Assembly (NCBI GenBank): GCA_036568605.1
Contig: DATCSE010000102.1
Span: 1-43,054 of the forward strand
Direction: 5' to 3'
Source of the DNA: DATCSE01 sp036568605
GTDB taxonomy: Bacteria > Pseudomonadota > Gammaproteobacteria > Burkholderiales > Burkholderiaceae_C
DNA: 43,054 nt
Made by a program: the position numbers and the translations under genes. Shown one piece after another: positions 19,596 to 27,390 of this stretch. Numbering within the stretch: position 1 is the first letter of the stretch; the number at the start of each line of letters is the position of its first letter. The notes under the pieces were generated by a model that had not been told where the DNA came from, searched no databases, and worked only from the letters and a program-made list of their open reading frames with translations.

Positions 19596-20570
19596 ATGCC
19601 TTCGTCGATCCGCCGTGCTGCCATCGTTGCCGCCACCTGCACGCTCGCCGCGGCAGCGTCGGCCCAGACCAAGTGGGACCTGCCGGCCGCCTACCCGGCG
19701 ACCAACTTCCACACCGAGAACCTGATGCAGTTCGCGTCCGACGTGGAGAAGGCCAGCGGCGGCAAGCTGAAGATCACCGTGCACGCGAACGCCTCGCTGT
19801 TCAAGGCCAACGAGATCAAGCGCGCCGTGCAAGGCGGCCAGGCGCCGATCGGCGAGGTGCTGCTGGTCAACTTCGAGAACGAGAACCCGGTCTACGGCGC
19901 CGACGGCATCCCGTTCCTCGCCGCGAGCTATCCCGATGCGAAGAAGCTTGCGGTCGCGCAGAAGCCGGTGCTCGACAAGCTGCTCGGCGCGCAAGGCATG
20001 ATGCTGCTGTACACGGTGCCGTGGCCGCCGCAGGGCATCTACGTGAAGAAGGAGATCACGTCGGTCGCCGACATGCGCGGCCTCAAGTGGCGCGCTTACA
20101 GCCCGGCTACGGCGAAGATCGCCGAGCTGATCGGCGCGCAACCGGTCACGGTGCAGGCCGCCGAGCTGTCGCAGGCGCTGGCCACCGGCGTGGTCGAGAG
20201 CTACATGTCGTCGGGCTCCACCGGCTACGACAGCAAAACCTACGAGAGCATCAAGTACTGGTACGACACGCAGGCCTGGCTGCCGAAGAACGGCGTGATC
20301 GTCAACAAGAAGGCCTTCGAGGCGCTCGACAAGCCCACGCAGGACGCGGTGCTGAAGGCGGCCGCCGACGCCGAGGCGCGCGGCTGGAAGCTCAGCCAGG
20401 AAAAGAACGAGTGGTACAAGAAGGCGCTGGCCGACAAGGGCATGAAGATCATCGCGCCGCCGGCCAAGCTGACCGCCGACCTGAAGCAGGTTGGCAGCGT
20501 GATGCTGGCCGACTGGGAGAAGAAAGCGGGCGCCGACGGGCAGGCGATCATCGCGGCGTTCCGCAAGTAA
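19596..20570 (+). CDS. dctP: TRAP transporter substrate-binding protein (DctP family)
   Basis: A 324-residue periplasmic binding protein from ATG 19596. The signal peptide is AAIVAATCTLAAAASAQT. The DctP pattern is clear: FHTENLMQFASDVEKASGGK, LKITVHANASLFKANEIKRA, GIPFLAASYPDAKKL and DMRGLKWRAYSP. The conserved ligand-carboxylate arginine is expected in the RGLKWRAY segment. Partners dctQ and dctM follow. Typical ligands are organic acids; the exact one is unknown. The start is chosen because it directly precedes the signal peptide and has GGAG upstream. Confidence 0.92.
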   Translation: MPSSIRRAAIVAATCTLAAAASAQTKWDLPAAYPATNFHTENLMQFASDVEKASGGKLKITVHANASLFKANEIKRAVQGGQAPIGEVLLVNFENENPVYGADGIPFLAASYPDAKKLAVAQKPVLDKLLGAQGMMLLYTVPWPPQGIYVKKEITSVADMRGLKWRAYSPATAKIAELIGAQPVTVQAAELSQALATGVVESYMSSGSTGYDSKTYESIKYWYDTQAWLPKNGVIVNKKAFEALDKPTQDAVLKAAADAEARGWKLSQEKNEWYKKALADKGMKIIAPPAKLTADLKQVGSVMLADWEKKAGADGQAIIAAFRK

Positions 20571-20582
20571 CGCGCAACAAGC

Positions 20583-20647
20583 CCGTTCGGACTGAGCCTG
20601 TCGAAGTCCCGCGCACCTCGGCGCTTCGACTGGCTCAGCGCGAACGG
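20583..20647. repeat. Dispersed palindromic repeat, inverted pair
   Basis: Arms 20583-20606 and 20624-20647 are reverse complements at 21 of 24 positions (CTGAGCCTGTCGAAG / CTTCGACTGGCTCAG cores). It begins 12 bp after the dctP stop and belongs to the same family as 133-209. A hairpin here could lower expression of dctQM relative to dctP, as is common after binding-protein genes. Confidence 0.85.
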
Positions 20648-20712
20648 TGCCCCATCAAGCGCGAACGGTGCCCTGTCAAGCCGCACGGCGCCCCCGCCAA
20701 GCGCAAACGGTG
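20638..20712. repeat. Degenerate 21-bp tandem array derived from the dispersed repeat
   Basis: Three consecutive 21-bp units (20638-20658, 20659-20679, 20680-20700) plus a 12-bp partial unit. The common unit is approximately GCGCGAACGGTGCCCxxTCAA. The first unit grows directly out of the right arm of the palindrome at 20624-20647. The array ends 18 bp before dctQ, whose start has no visible Shine-Dalgarno. Confidence 0.75.
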
Positions 20713-20730
20713 ATCCACCCAAACAGCTCC

Positions 20731-21264
20731 ATGCGCAAATTTCTCGATCGCCTCTACCTCGGCGCGGCCTACCTGGCCGCGATCTGCGTGCTCGCCATCA
20801 TGCTGCTGATGATCGCGCAGAGCATCCTGCGCGAGGTGCACGTGCGCACCGGCGCGGTCAACGACGTGGTGGCCTGGCTGTGCGCGGCCGCGTCGTTCTT
20901 CGCGATGGCGCATGCGTTCAAGCACGGCGACTTCGTCCGCGTGAACCTGCTGCTGGAGAAGCTCTCGCCGCCGGCGCAGCGCCGCTTCGAGATCGGAGCG
21001 CTCGCGATCGCGGTGCTCGCGGTGGGCTACCTCGCGTACTGGGCCAACCGCTTCACCTACGAGAGCTGGGCCTTCGACGACATCGCGCAAGGCCTGCTGC
21101 CGCTGCCGATGTGGATTCCGCAGCTCAGCTTCGCGCTCGGCTCCATCCTGCTGTTCGTCGCGGTGCTCGACGAGCTCATCGTCGTGCTGCGCGGCGCGCG
21201 GCCCAGCTACGTGGTCGCGGTCGAAGAGCGCCACGCGCACGGCGACTTCTCGTCGGACGTCTGA
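20731..21264 (+). CDS. dctQ: TRAP transporter small permease (DctQ family)
   Basis: A 177-residue membrane protein with four predicted helices (AAYLAAICVLAIMLLMIAQS; VVAWLCAAASFFAMAHAF; EIGALAIAVLAVGYLAYWAN; LSFALGSILLFVAVLDELIV). The HAFKHGDFVRVNLLLEKLSP segment is diagnostic of DctQ. I chose ATG 20731; GTG 20710 is in frame but lies in the tandem repeat. Neither has a clear ribosome site. DctQ joins DctM to form the sodium-coupled membrane part of the TRAP transporter. Confidence 0.9.
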   Translation: MRKFLDRLYLGAAYLAAICVLAIMLLMIAQSILREVHVRTGAVNDVVAWLCAAASFFAMAHAFKHGDFVRVNLLLEKLSPPAQRRFEIGALAIAVLAVGYLAYWANRFTYESWAFDDIAQGLLPLPMWIPQLSFALGSILLFVAVLDELIVVLRGARPSYVVAVEERHAHGDFSSDV

Positions 21265-21296
21265 ACCCCAAGAAACGACAAGGCCGAAGGTTCCCG

Positions 21297-22607
21297 ATGG
21301 ACATCCTCGTGGTCGGCGGCATCCTGCTGCTGTTGATGCTGCTGTTGCTCTCGGGCGGCGTCTGGATCGCGATGACGCTTGCGATCTGCGGCTGGGTCGG
21401 TCAGGCGTTCTTCACGAGCACGCAGCCGGGCAAGAACCTGTTCTCGTCGTTCTGGGAATCGAACGCGTCGTGGGAGCTCGCGGCGCTGCCGATGTTCATC
21501 TGGATGGGCGAGATCCTGTTCAGAAGCAAGCTCTCGGAAGAGATGTTCGAAGGCCTCGCTCCCTGGCTCAACAAGGTGCCGGGCCGGCTGATGCACACGA
21601 CCATCCTCGGCTGCGGCATCTTCGGCTCGGTGTCGGGCTCGTCGGCCGCGACCTGCGCGACGATCAGCAAGGTCGCGCTGCCCGAACTGCTCAAGCGCGG
21701 CTACAACGAGCGCATCGCGCTGGGCTCGCTCGCGACCGCGGGCACGCTGGGCATCCTGATCCCGCCGTCGATCACGATGGTGGTCTATGCGGTTGCGGCC
21801 GATGCGTCCATCATCCGCATCTTCCTCGCCGGCTTCCTGCCGGGCTTCCTGCTGATGGGGCTGTTCTCGGGCTACATCGCCTGGTGGTCGATCCGCAACC
21901 CGGGCAAGACGCCGCCGGCCGACGCGCCGATGAGCTTCGTACAGAAGGTCAAGGCCTCCGGCAACCTGATCCCGTGTGCCGCGCTGATCATCTTCATCGT
22001 CTGGGTGCTGGTCGCCGGCTACGCGACCGCGACCGAGTGCGCAGCCTACGGCGTCGTGGGCTCGCTCGCGCTCGCCGCGTGGAGCCGCTCGCTGACCTGG
22101 CAGAACTTCTGGGAAGGGCTGATGGGCACGACGCGGACCTCATGCATGATCATGTTCATCCTCGCCGGTGCCTCGTTCCTGACCAAGACGATGGCGTTCA
22201 CCGGGATCCCGCGCGAGCTTGCCGAATGGGTCGAGGGCATGCACCTGAGCCCGTACGCGCTGATCGCCGCGCTGACCGTCGTCTACCTCGTGCTGGGCAC
22301 CGCGCTGGACGGCATCTCGATGATCGTGCTGACCAGCGCGGTCGTGCTGCCGATGATCCAGAAGGCCGGCTTCGACCTCGTGTGGTTCGGCATCTTCATC
22401 GTGCTGCTGGTGGAGATCGCCGAGGTCACGCCGCCGGTGGGCTTCAACCTGTTCGTGCTGCAGAACATGACCGGCAAGGACAGCAACACGATCGCCCGCG
22501 CCGCGATCCCGTTCTTCGCCTGCCTGGTCGTCTGCATCGCGCTGATCACGGTGTTCCCGGTCATCGTGACCTGGCTGCCGGACGTGGTGATGGGCGTGCA
22601 GAAGTAG
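21297..22607 (+). CDS. dctM: TRAP transporter large permease (DctM family)
   Basis: A 436-residue protein with about a dozen hydrophobic helices. DctM landmarks are ALPMFIWMGEILFRSKLSEE, IFGSVSGSSAATCATISKVA, GTLGILIPPSITMVVYAVAA, and EIAEVTPPVGFNLFVLQ near the C-terminus. It is the transport subunit of the TRAP system and works with DctQ and DctP. It starts 32 bp after dctQ. The gene ends 12 bp from the stop of a convergent minus-strand gene. Confidence 0.93.
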   Translation: MDILVVGGILLLLMLLLLSGGVWIAMTLAICGWVGQAFFTSTQPGKNLFSSFWESNASWELAALPMFIWMGEILFRSKLSEEMFEGLAPWLNKVPGRLMHTTILGCGIFGSVSGSSAATCATISKVALPELLKRGYNERIALGSLATAGTLGILIPPSITMVVYAVAADASIIRIFLAGFLPGFLLMGLFSGYIAWWSIRNPGKTPPADAPMSFVQKVKASGNLIPCAALIIFIVWVLVAGYATATECAAYGVVGSLALAAWSRSLTWQNFWEGLMGTTRTSCMIMFILAGASFLTKTMAFTGIPRELAEWVEGMHLSPYALIAALTVVYLVLGTALDGISMIVLTSAVVLPMIQKAGFDLVWFGIFIVLLVEIAEVTPPVGFNLFVLQNMTGKDSNTIARAAIPFFACLVVCIALITVFPVIVTWLPDVVMGVQK

Positions 22608-22619
22608 CCGGCAACGCGT

Positions 22620-23519
22620 TCACAGCGCCGGCTCGAAATCCACAATGCCGCGCAGATGCGAGGGCCCAGCACCGGTGCCGCCCGGCGTCAGGTCCTCGTC
22701 GTCGAAGACCCGGTGAAAGCCCTGGTTCGCGATGGGCCGGTAGCCCTGGACCCAGCGCACCAGCTGGTACACGTAGGCCTTGCGCGCGTCCGAGGTTGCC
22801 ACGCTCTCGGGCTGCCAGTCCGCGGCCTGGCCGGGTGCGCCTGCCAGGACCAGGCCGGGCCAGTCGGCGCGCACGATCCGCATGTAGCCATGCGGCTTCT
22901 CCGCGTAGTACAGCTGCGTGATGAGCGCCGGGCCGCTGGCGCGCGCGCCCAGGCGCTTCAGGCTGGCGCGCACTTCGTCGGCCACGGCCCCGTTCGCCGG
23001 GATCCCGCCGGCCGCGCCATGGACGCGCGCGCATTCGACGTGCAGCGCGGACATCGCGGTCGCGTCCTGGTAGAGCTGCGTGGCATCGGGTGTCGCGCAG
23101 GCTTCGATGTCGGTCCAGCGCGTGACCGGGGTCGCGTACCGGTTCACCGTGACGCTCAACGATGCGGCCAGCTGATCGCCCGTGAACTTTCCGAACACGA
23201 ACGTGGTGAGCTTCGCGGACGCAGAGCTGTTCGCATAGTCGACCGCCGCCAGAGCGACCCACTCGCCTGCAGGCAGGATCACCTGCTTCTTCGAACCGGC
23301 CCAGCCGACCGTGACGAAGCCCGGCCCGCGAAACCGGTCGCCGATGTTGAACGTGGCCGCACCGCTGTTCGGCGGCGATATGGAGAAGTACTGCAGCTTG
23401 GCGCTCGCAGGCGCCAGCCCCTTCGCGATGCCCGCCGCGTCGTCGGCCGCGCTCGCACCCCCTACCCACGTGCCGAGCACGACGGCGCCGGCCAGCCACC
23501 TGCCTTTGAATCGCAACAT
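22620..23519 (-). CDS. Exported protein of unknown function
   Basis: A 299-residue protein from ATG 23519 with a GGGAGG site about 9 nt upstream. It has a signal peptide (WLAGAVVLGTWVGGASAADD) and no transmembrane helix after it. I do not recognise a family. The mature part looks globular, with FNIGDRFRGPGFVTVGWAG, then LPAGEWVALAAVDYANSSAS, and a C-terminal half rich in aromatic residues (YVYQLVRWVQGYRPIANQGF). Only two cysteines (in DIEACATP and VECARVHG, about 21 residues apart) are evident in the mature part and could form a disulphide. It is convergent with dctM and divergent from the GspE-like gene, so the context gives no function. Confidence 0.75.
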   Translation of the reverse strand: MLRFKGRWLAGAVVLGTWVGGASAADDAAGIAKGLAPASAKLQYFSISPPNSGAATFNIGDRFRGPGFVTVGWAGSKKQVILPAGEWVALAAVDYANSSASAKLTTFVFGKFTGDQLAASLSVTVNRYATPVTRWTDIEACATPDATQLYQDATAMSALHVECARVHGAAGGIPANGAVADEVRASLKRLGARASGPALITQLYYAEKPHGYMRIVRADWPGLVLAGAPGQAADWQPESVATSDARKAYVYQLVRWVQGYRPIANQGFHRVFDDEDLTPGGTGAGPSHLRGIVDFEPAL

Positions 23520-23733
23520 CGATGAACCTCCCTCGCCAAAAATTCTAGGGGCCGCCGCGGCGCGCGCACCACGTCGAACGTGACGGATTCTCGGCGCCGC
23601 GCCCTTTCGCGGCCTAGTTCGATGGCGCGCGTAACAGGCCGTTCCATCCGAAATGGCCGCGTTGCCGACTCATTTCCGGTTCTCATCGGGCGCGGTCAGG
23701 CGGATCATCCGGGGTCGACCGAGGATCCACGCG

Positions 23734-26355
23734 ATGATCGATCTATCCACGCCGCTGAACTGGGACCCGCAGCAGGACACGCTGCCGCTGCCGCTGAACC
23801 CCGAGCCGTTGCAGGGCCGTGGCGCCGCGCCGGCGGCACCGCCGCCTGCCGACAAGGCCAGCCACGCCTCGTTCGCTTGGCCGACGCCGCCGTACGCGAG
23901 CTACCCGGTCGCCGTGCCGCAGACCGACCCACTGCCCTGCGAGATCGTTGGCACCAACGACAAGCGCATGACCGGCCGCTTGACCTTCTTCGTCCCCGAC
24001 GAGGGCGTCGCGCACGTCCAACTGCCGCCGGCGCGCACGACGCTGGCGCTGCGCTTCGAGCAGTTCCGGATGCTGACGCTGACGGCGCCGCTCGCGCCGA
24101 CGTTCGAATCGGACGGCGACCCGCATGCGTTGATCCTCGGCCACCGCTCGCACTCGATCTACCAGCTCACGCTTTCGAATGGCACCGAGCTGACCGGCCA
24201 GACGATAGGCTATGTCGAGAACGAGTACGGGCTGTTCCTGTTCCCGCCGGTCGACGAAGACGAATCGGTCGCCGACGGCCGCGTGCTGCGCAGCTTCATC
24301 CCGCACGGCGCGTACCGCGAATTCGAGATTGGTTCGCGCATCGGCGAGCTGCTGGTCGAGCAGAACAGCGCGACGCTGCAGCAGATCGACGCGGCCATCG
24401 ACGCGCAGCGAGCGCTGCGCGAGCAGCGCGTCGGCGACATCCTGGTCACGCGGCAGATCGTCACGCCGCAGCAGCTGTTCGAGGCGATCGAGCGCCAGGC
24501 GAAGATGCCGCTGGTGCGGATCGGCGAGGCGCTGCTGTCGCTGGGGATGATCAGCGAGGCGCAGCTTGCCGAGGCGCTCACCCAGCAGCAGCAGGACCGC
24601 GGCGTGCCGCTGGGCGAGCTGCTGGTGCGCATGGGCATGGTCTCGCGCGAGGACCTGCAGATCGCGCTCGCGCGCAAGATGGGCTATCCGCTGGTCGACG
24701 TCGACGCGTTCCCGATCGAGGCCGAAGCGCTGCGCAAGCTGACCTACGCCGTCGCCTCGAGGCTGGCGGTCGTGCCGCTGCTGGTCCGCGAGGGCCGGCT
24801 GGTCGTCGCGCTGGACGACCCGGCGCGGCGCCGCAGCGCGGTCGACGAGGTCGAGTTCAGCGCGCAGATGAAGGTCGTGCCGGTGCTCGCGCACAGCCGC
24901 TCGATCGACGCCGTGATCCATTCGGCCTACGACAAGATCGGCGCAACCACCGCGACCGTCGGCGGGCGCGTGGCCGATGCCTCGATCCCGCTGACCTTCG
25001 ACCTCGTCGCCACCGACAAGCTGGTCGAGACGCTCGAGAAGGAACACGCCGACGCGCTCGCTCCGCTGGAGGACGAGCGCCAGATCGAGCAGAGCGACAA
25101 CTCGCTGGTCAAGCTCATCAACAACATGATCATCGAGGCGCACAACGAACGCGCCTCCGACATCCACATCGAGAGCTACCCGGGCCGCGAGAAGATCCGC
25201 ATCCGCTTCCGCAAGGACGGGCTGCTGCGCACCTACCTCGAGCTGCCGCACAACTACCGCAACGCGCTGATCGCACGGGTCAAGATCATGTGCGACCTCG
25301 ACATCAGCGAGCGCCGCAAGCCGCAGGACGGCAAGATCAACTTCGCGAAGTTCTCGCCGCAGCACCGCATCGAGCTGCGCGTCGCGACGATCCCGACCAA
25401 CAACGGCCTCGAGGATGTGGTGATGCGCATCCTGACCTCGGCCAAGCCTCTGCCGCTGGACCGGCTCGGGTTCTCGAGCGAGAACCTCGAGCGCCTGAAG
25501 CAAGCCGTCGAACGCCCGTACGGCATGGTGCTGTGCGTGGGCCCGACCGGCTCGGGCAAGACGACGACGCTGCACTCGGCGCTCAGCCACATCAACGTGC
25601 CCGAGCGCAAGATCTGGACGGCAGAGGACCCGGTCGAGATCACGCAGCCCGGGCTGCGCCAGGTCCAGGTCAATCCGAAGATCGACTGGACCTTCGCGAA
25701 GGCGCTGCGCGCGTTCCTGCGCGCCGACCCGGACGTGATCATGGTCGGCGAGATCCGCGATGCCGAGACCGCGAACATGGCGGTCGAAGCGTCGCTGACC
25801 GGCCACCTGGTGCTGAGCACGCTGCACACCAACAGCGCGGCCGAGACCGTGACCCGGCTGCTCGACATGGGGCTGGACCCGTTCAACTTCGGCGATTCGC
25901 TGCTGGCGGTAGTCGCGCAGCGCCTGGTGCGGCGCCTGTGCACCGAATGCCGCACCAGCAAGCCGGCGCAGCAAAGCGACATCGACGAGCTGCTCGCCGA
26001 CTACATGCACGCATTCGGCGCCGGCCGCGACGGCGGCGCGGCGCCCGTCTCGCCCGATGCGGTGCTCGAGCGCTGGCGCGGCCGCAACAGCGGCCGCGAC
26101 GGGCGCCTGATGATGCATCACAGCCCCGGCTGCAAGGCCTGCGACAACGCCGGCTACAAGGGCCGCGCCGGGCTGCACGAACTGATGGTGGTCTCGCGCG
26201 AGCTGCGCCGCCAGATCCAGACCGGCGCGCGCGCCGAGACGCTGGCCCAGACCGCGATGGCCGAAGGCATGCGCACGCTGCGCCACGACGGCATCGAGAA
26301 AGTGCTGGCCGGCATCACCAGCATCGACGAGGTGCGGGCCACCAGCAACGTGTGA
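23734..26355 (+). CDS. GspE/PilB-family secretion or pilus ATPase, orphan, with extended N-terminus
   Basis: An 873-residue protein from ATG 23734 (GAGGA upstream). Order: a Pro-rich start (residues 1-60); two related beta-rich segments (around GTNDKRMTGRLTFFVPDE and GTELTGQTIGYVENEYGLFL); then a helical region with repeated IGELL/VGDIL/IGEAL/LGELLVRMGMVSREDL motifs of the MshEN/GspE_N type. The ATPase core has Walker A GPTGSGKTTT (603-612), AEDPVEITQPGLRQVQVN, VGEIRDAETANMAVEASLTG with E673 in Walker B, and STLHTNSA. A zinc site is formed by C736, C739, C800 and C803. GspE and PilB are usually 560-600 residues, so this one is long. No other pilus or type II secretion genes lie nearby; it resembles stand-alone PulE-like proteins, and its partner complex is unknown. 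Confidence 0.88.
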   Translation: MIDLSTPLNWDPQQDTLPLPLNPEPLQGRGAAPAAPPPADKASHASFAWPTPPYASYPVAVPQTDPLPCEIVGTNDKRMTGRLTFFVPDEGVAHVQLPPARTTLALRFEQFRMLTLTAPLAPTFESDGDPHALILGHRSHSIYQLTLSNGTELTGQTIGYVENEYGLFLFPPVDEDESVADGRVLRSFIPHGAYREFEIGSRIGELLVEQNSATLQQIDAAIDAQRALREQRVGDILVTRQIVTPQQLFEAIERQAKMPLVRIGEALLSLGMISEAQLAEALTQQQQDRGVPLGELLVRMGMVSREDLQIALARKMGYPLVDVDAFPIEAEALRKLTYAVASRLAVVPLLVREGRLVVALDDPARRRSAVDEVEFSAQMKVVPVLAHSRSIDAVIHSAYDKIGATTATVGGRVADASIPLTFDLVATDKLVETLEKEHADALAPLEDERQIEQSDNSLVKLINNMIIEAHNERASDIHIESYPGREKIRIRFRKDGLLRTYLELPHNYRNALIARVKIMCDLDISERRKPQDGKINFAKFSPQHRIELRVATIPTNNGLEDVVMRILTSAKPLPLDRLGFSSENLERLKQAVERPYGMVLCVGPTGSGKTTTLHSALSHINVPERKIWTAEDPVEITQPGLRQVQVNPKIDWTFAKALRAFLRADPDVIMVGEIRDAETANMAVEASLTGHLVLSTLHTNSAAETVTRLLDMGLDPFNFGDSLLAVVAQRLVRRLCTECRTSKPAQQSDIDELLADYMHAFGAGRDGGAAPVSPDAVLERWRGRNSGRDGRLMMHHSPGCKACDNAGYKGRAGLHELMVVSRELRRQIQTGARAETLAQTAMAEGMRTLRHDGIEKVLAGITSIDEVRATSNV

Positions 26356-26375
26356 GGCGTTTCCGCGGGCACATG

Positions 26376-26541
26376 GCGCCGGTCGGGCTGAGACATAGCA
26401 CCGTTCGGGCCGACGCGGCGGCACCGTTCGGGCCAACGTAGCACCGTTCGGCTGAGACCGAGCACCGTTCGGGCTGAGGTATCGAAGCCCTGCCCCACGT
26501 GCACAGCAGTGAACCCGCTCGGGCTGAGCTTGTCGAAGCCC
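26376..26541. repeat. Phased array of GCACCGTTCGG half-repeats ending in a full dispersed repeat
   Basis: The motif GCACCGTTCGG starts at 26398, 26421, 26441 and 26462 (spacings 23, 20, 21), with a degenerate copy at 26376. The last copy runs into GGGCTGAGGTATCGAAGCC, and a complete CTCGGGCTGAGCTTGTCGAA unit follows at 26518-26537. It is the inverse orientation of the array at 20638-20712. It fills most of the 278-bp gap between the GspE-like gene and the DUF2242 gene. Confidence 0.75.
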
Positions 26542-26633
26542 TCGTCCCCAAGCGCCGATCTGTAACCGCTTGCACAAGTGTGCCAGCGCGTACGATGGCG
26601 GTTTTCCGTTTCGAGATTTCCGCTGGTTCATCG

Positions 26634-27308
26634 ATGTCCGCACCACGCTTCCATCCCCGACTGCATCGCGCCGCCGTGGGCGGCACTGTCCTCGCCCTGC
26701 TGGCCGCCTGCTCCAGCCCGCACCCGCCGGCGTTCCAGCGCGAGGAGTTCCAGCTCAACGAAACCTTCTCGCGCACCTTCGACGCCAACGAGGCGCAGAC
26801 CTGCGAGGCCGCGCGGCGTGCGCTGCTGAGCCAGGGATACGTCGTGACGATCGCGAACGCCGACCTCGTCAACGCGCGCAAGAGCTTCCAGCCTGCCCCG
26901 GAAAACCACGTCGAGATCGAGTTCCGCGTTGTCTGCACCGCGCAGCGCAAGGGCAGCCGGCCGACGCTCGCGTTCGTCAGCGCGCTGCAGGATCGTTATG
27001 CGCTGAAGAAGGGCAGCAACTCCGCGAGCGTCGGCGTCGGCGTGATCGGCTCGGTCTCGCTGCCGTTCTCGTCGACCGACGATTCGCTCGTGAAGGTCGC
27101 GAGCGAGACGGTGACCTCGGCGAATTTCTACGATCGGTTCTTCAAGCTGATCGGCAACTACCTGGTCACGGACCAAGAGCCAGTGGCCGCGGCGCCGTTG
27201 GGGTTGCCGCCGCCGGTTGCGGCGACCAGCAGCCCCGGAGCCGCCATCGCCCCGCCTCCTGCGACGCCGCCGGCAGCCGCGGCCAGCGCGGCGTCGGAAC
27301 CGCGCTGA
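26634..27308 (+). CDS. DUF2242 family lipoprotein
   Basis: A 224-residue predicted lipoprotein from ATG 26634. The signal region ends in a lipobox, LLAAC (Cys at about residue 26). The mature domain has the DUF2242 pattern: FSRTFDANEAQTCEAARRAL, then LLSQGYVVTIANADLVNARK, FQPAPENHVEIEFRVVC, and SVGVGVIGSVSLPFSSTDDS. The last 45 residues are a low-complexity Ala/Pro tail (PPPATPPAAAASAASEPR). Function unknown; it would be anchored in the envelope. The cls gene follows on the same strand 82 bp later. An upstream in-frame extension exists but would translate part of the repeat array, so I rejected it. Confidence 0.82.
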   Translation: MSAPRFHPRLHRAAVGGTVLALLAACSSPHPPAFQREEFQLNETFSRTFDANEAQTCEAARRALLSQGYVVTIANADLVNARKSFQPAPENHVEIEFRVVCTAQRKGSRPTLAFVSALQDRYALKKGSNSASVGVGVIGSVSLPFSSTDDSLVKVASETVTSANFYDRFFKLIGNYLVTDQEPVAAAPLGLPPPVAATSSPGAAIAPPPATPPAAAASAASEPR

Positions 27309-27390
27309 CGACCACAGCGCCTGCTCCCGCGGACCCGCGGCCGCGGGGTGTCATCCGGCCGCATCGGCGCATCGGTTATGGTTTGCGCCG

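Noticed and set aside
26499..26633. Upstream start for the DUF2242 lipoprotein
   Set aside because: The extension would translate dispersed-repeat sequence and place the signal peptide and lipobox internally; ATG 26634 gives a proper lipoprotein.
15382..26646. Very long open frames opposite to real genes, such as minus-strand frames over the GspE-like gene and plus-strand frames over the porin and ABC genes
   Set aside because: They are Arg/Ala/His-rich shadows expected in GC-rich DNA and have no recognisable domain; the opposite strand carries well-conserved proteins.
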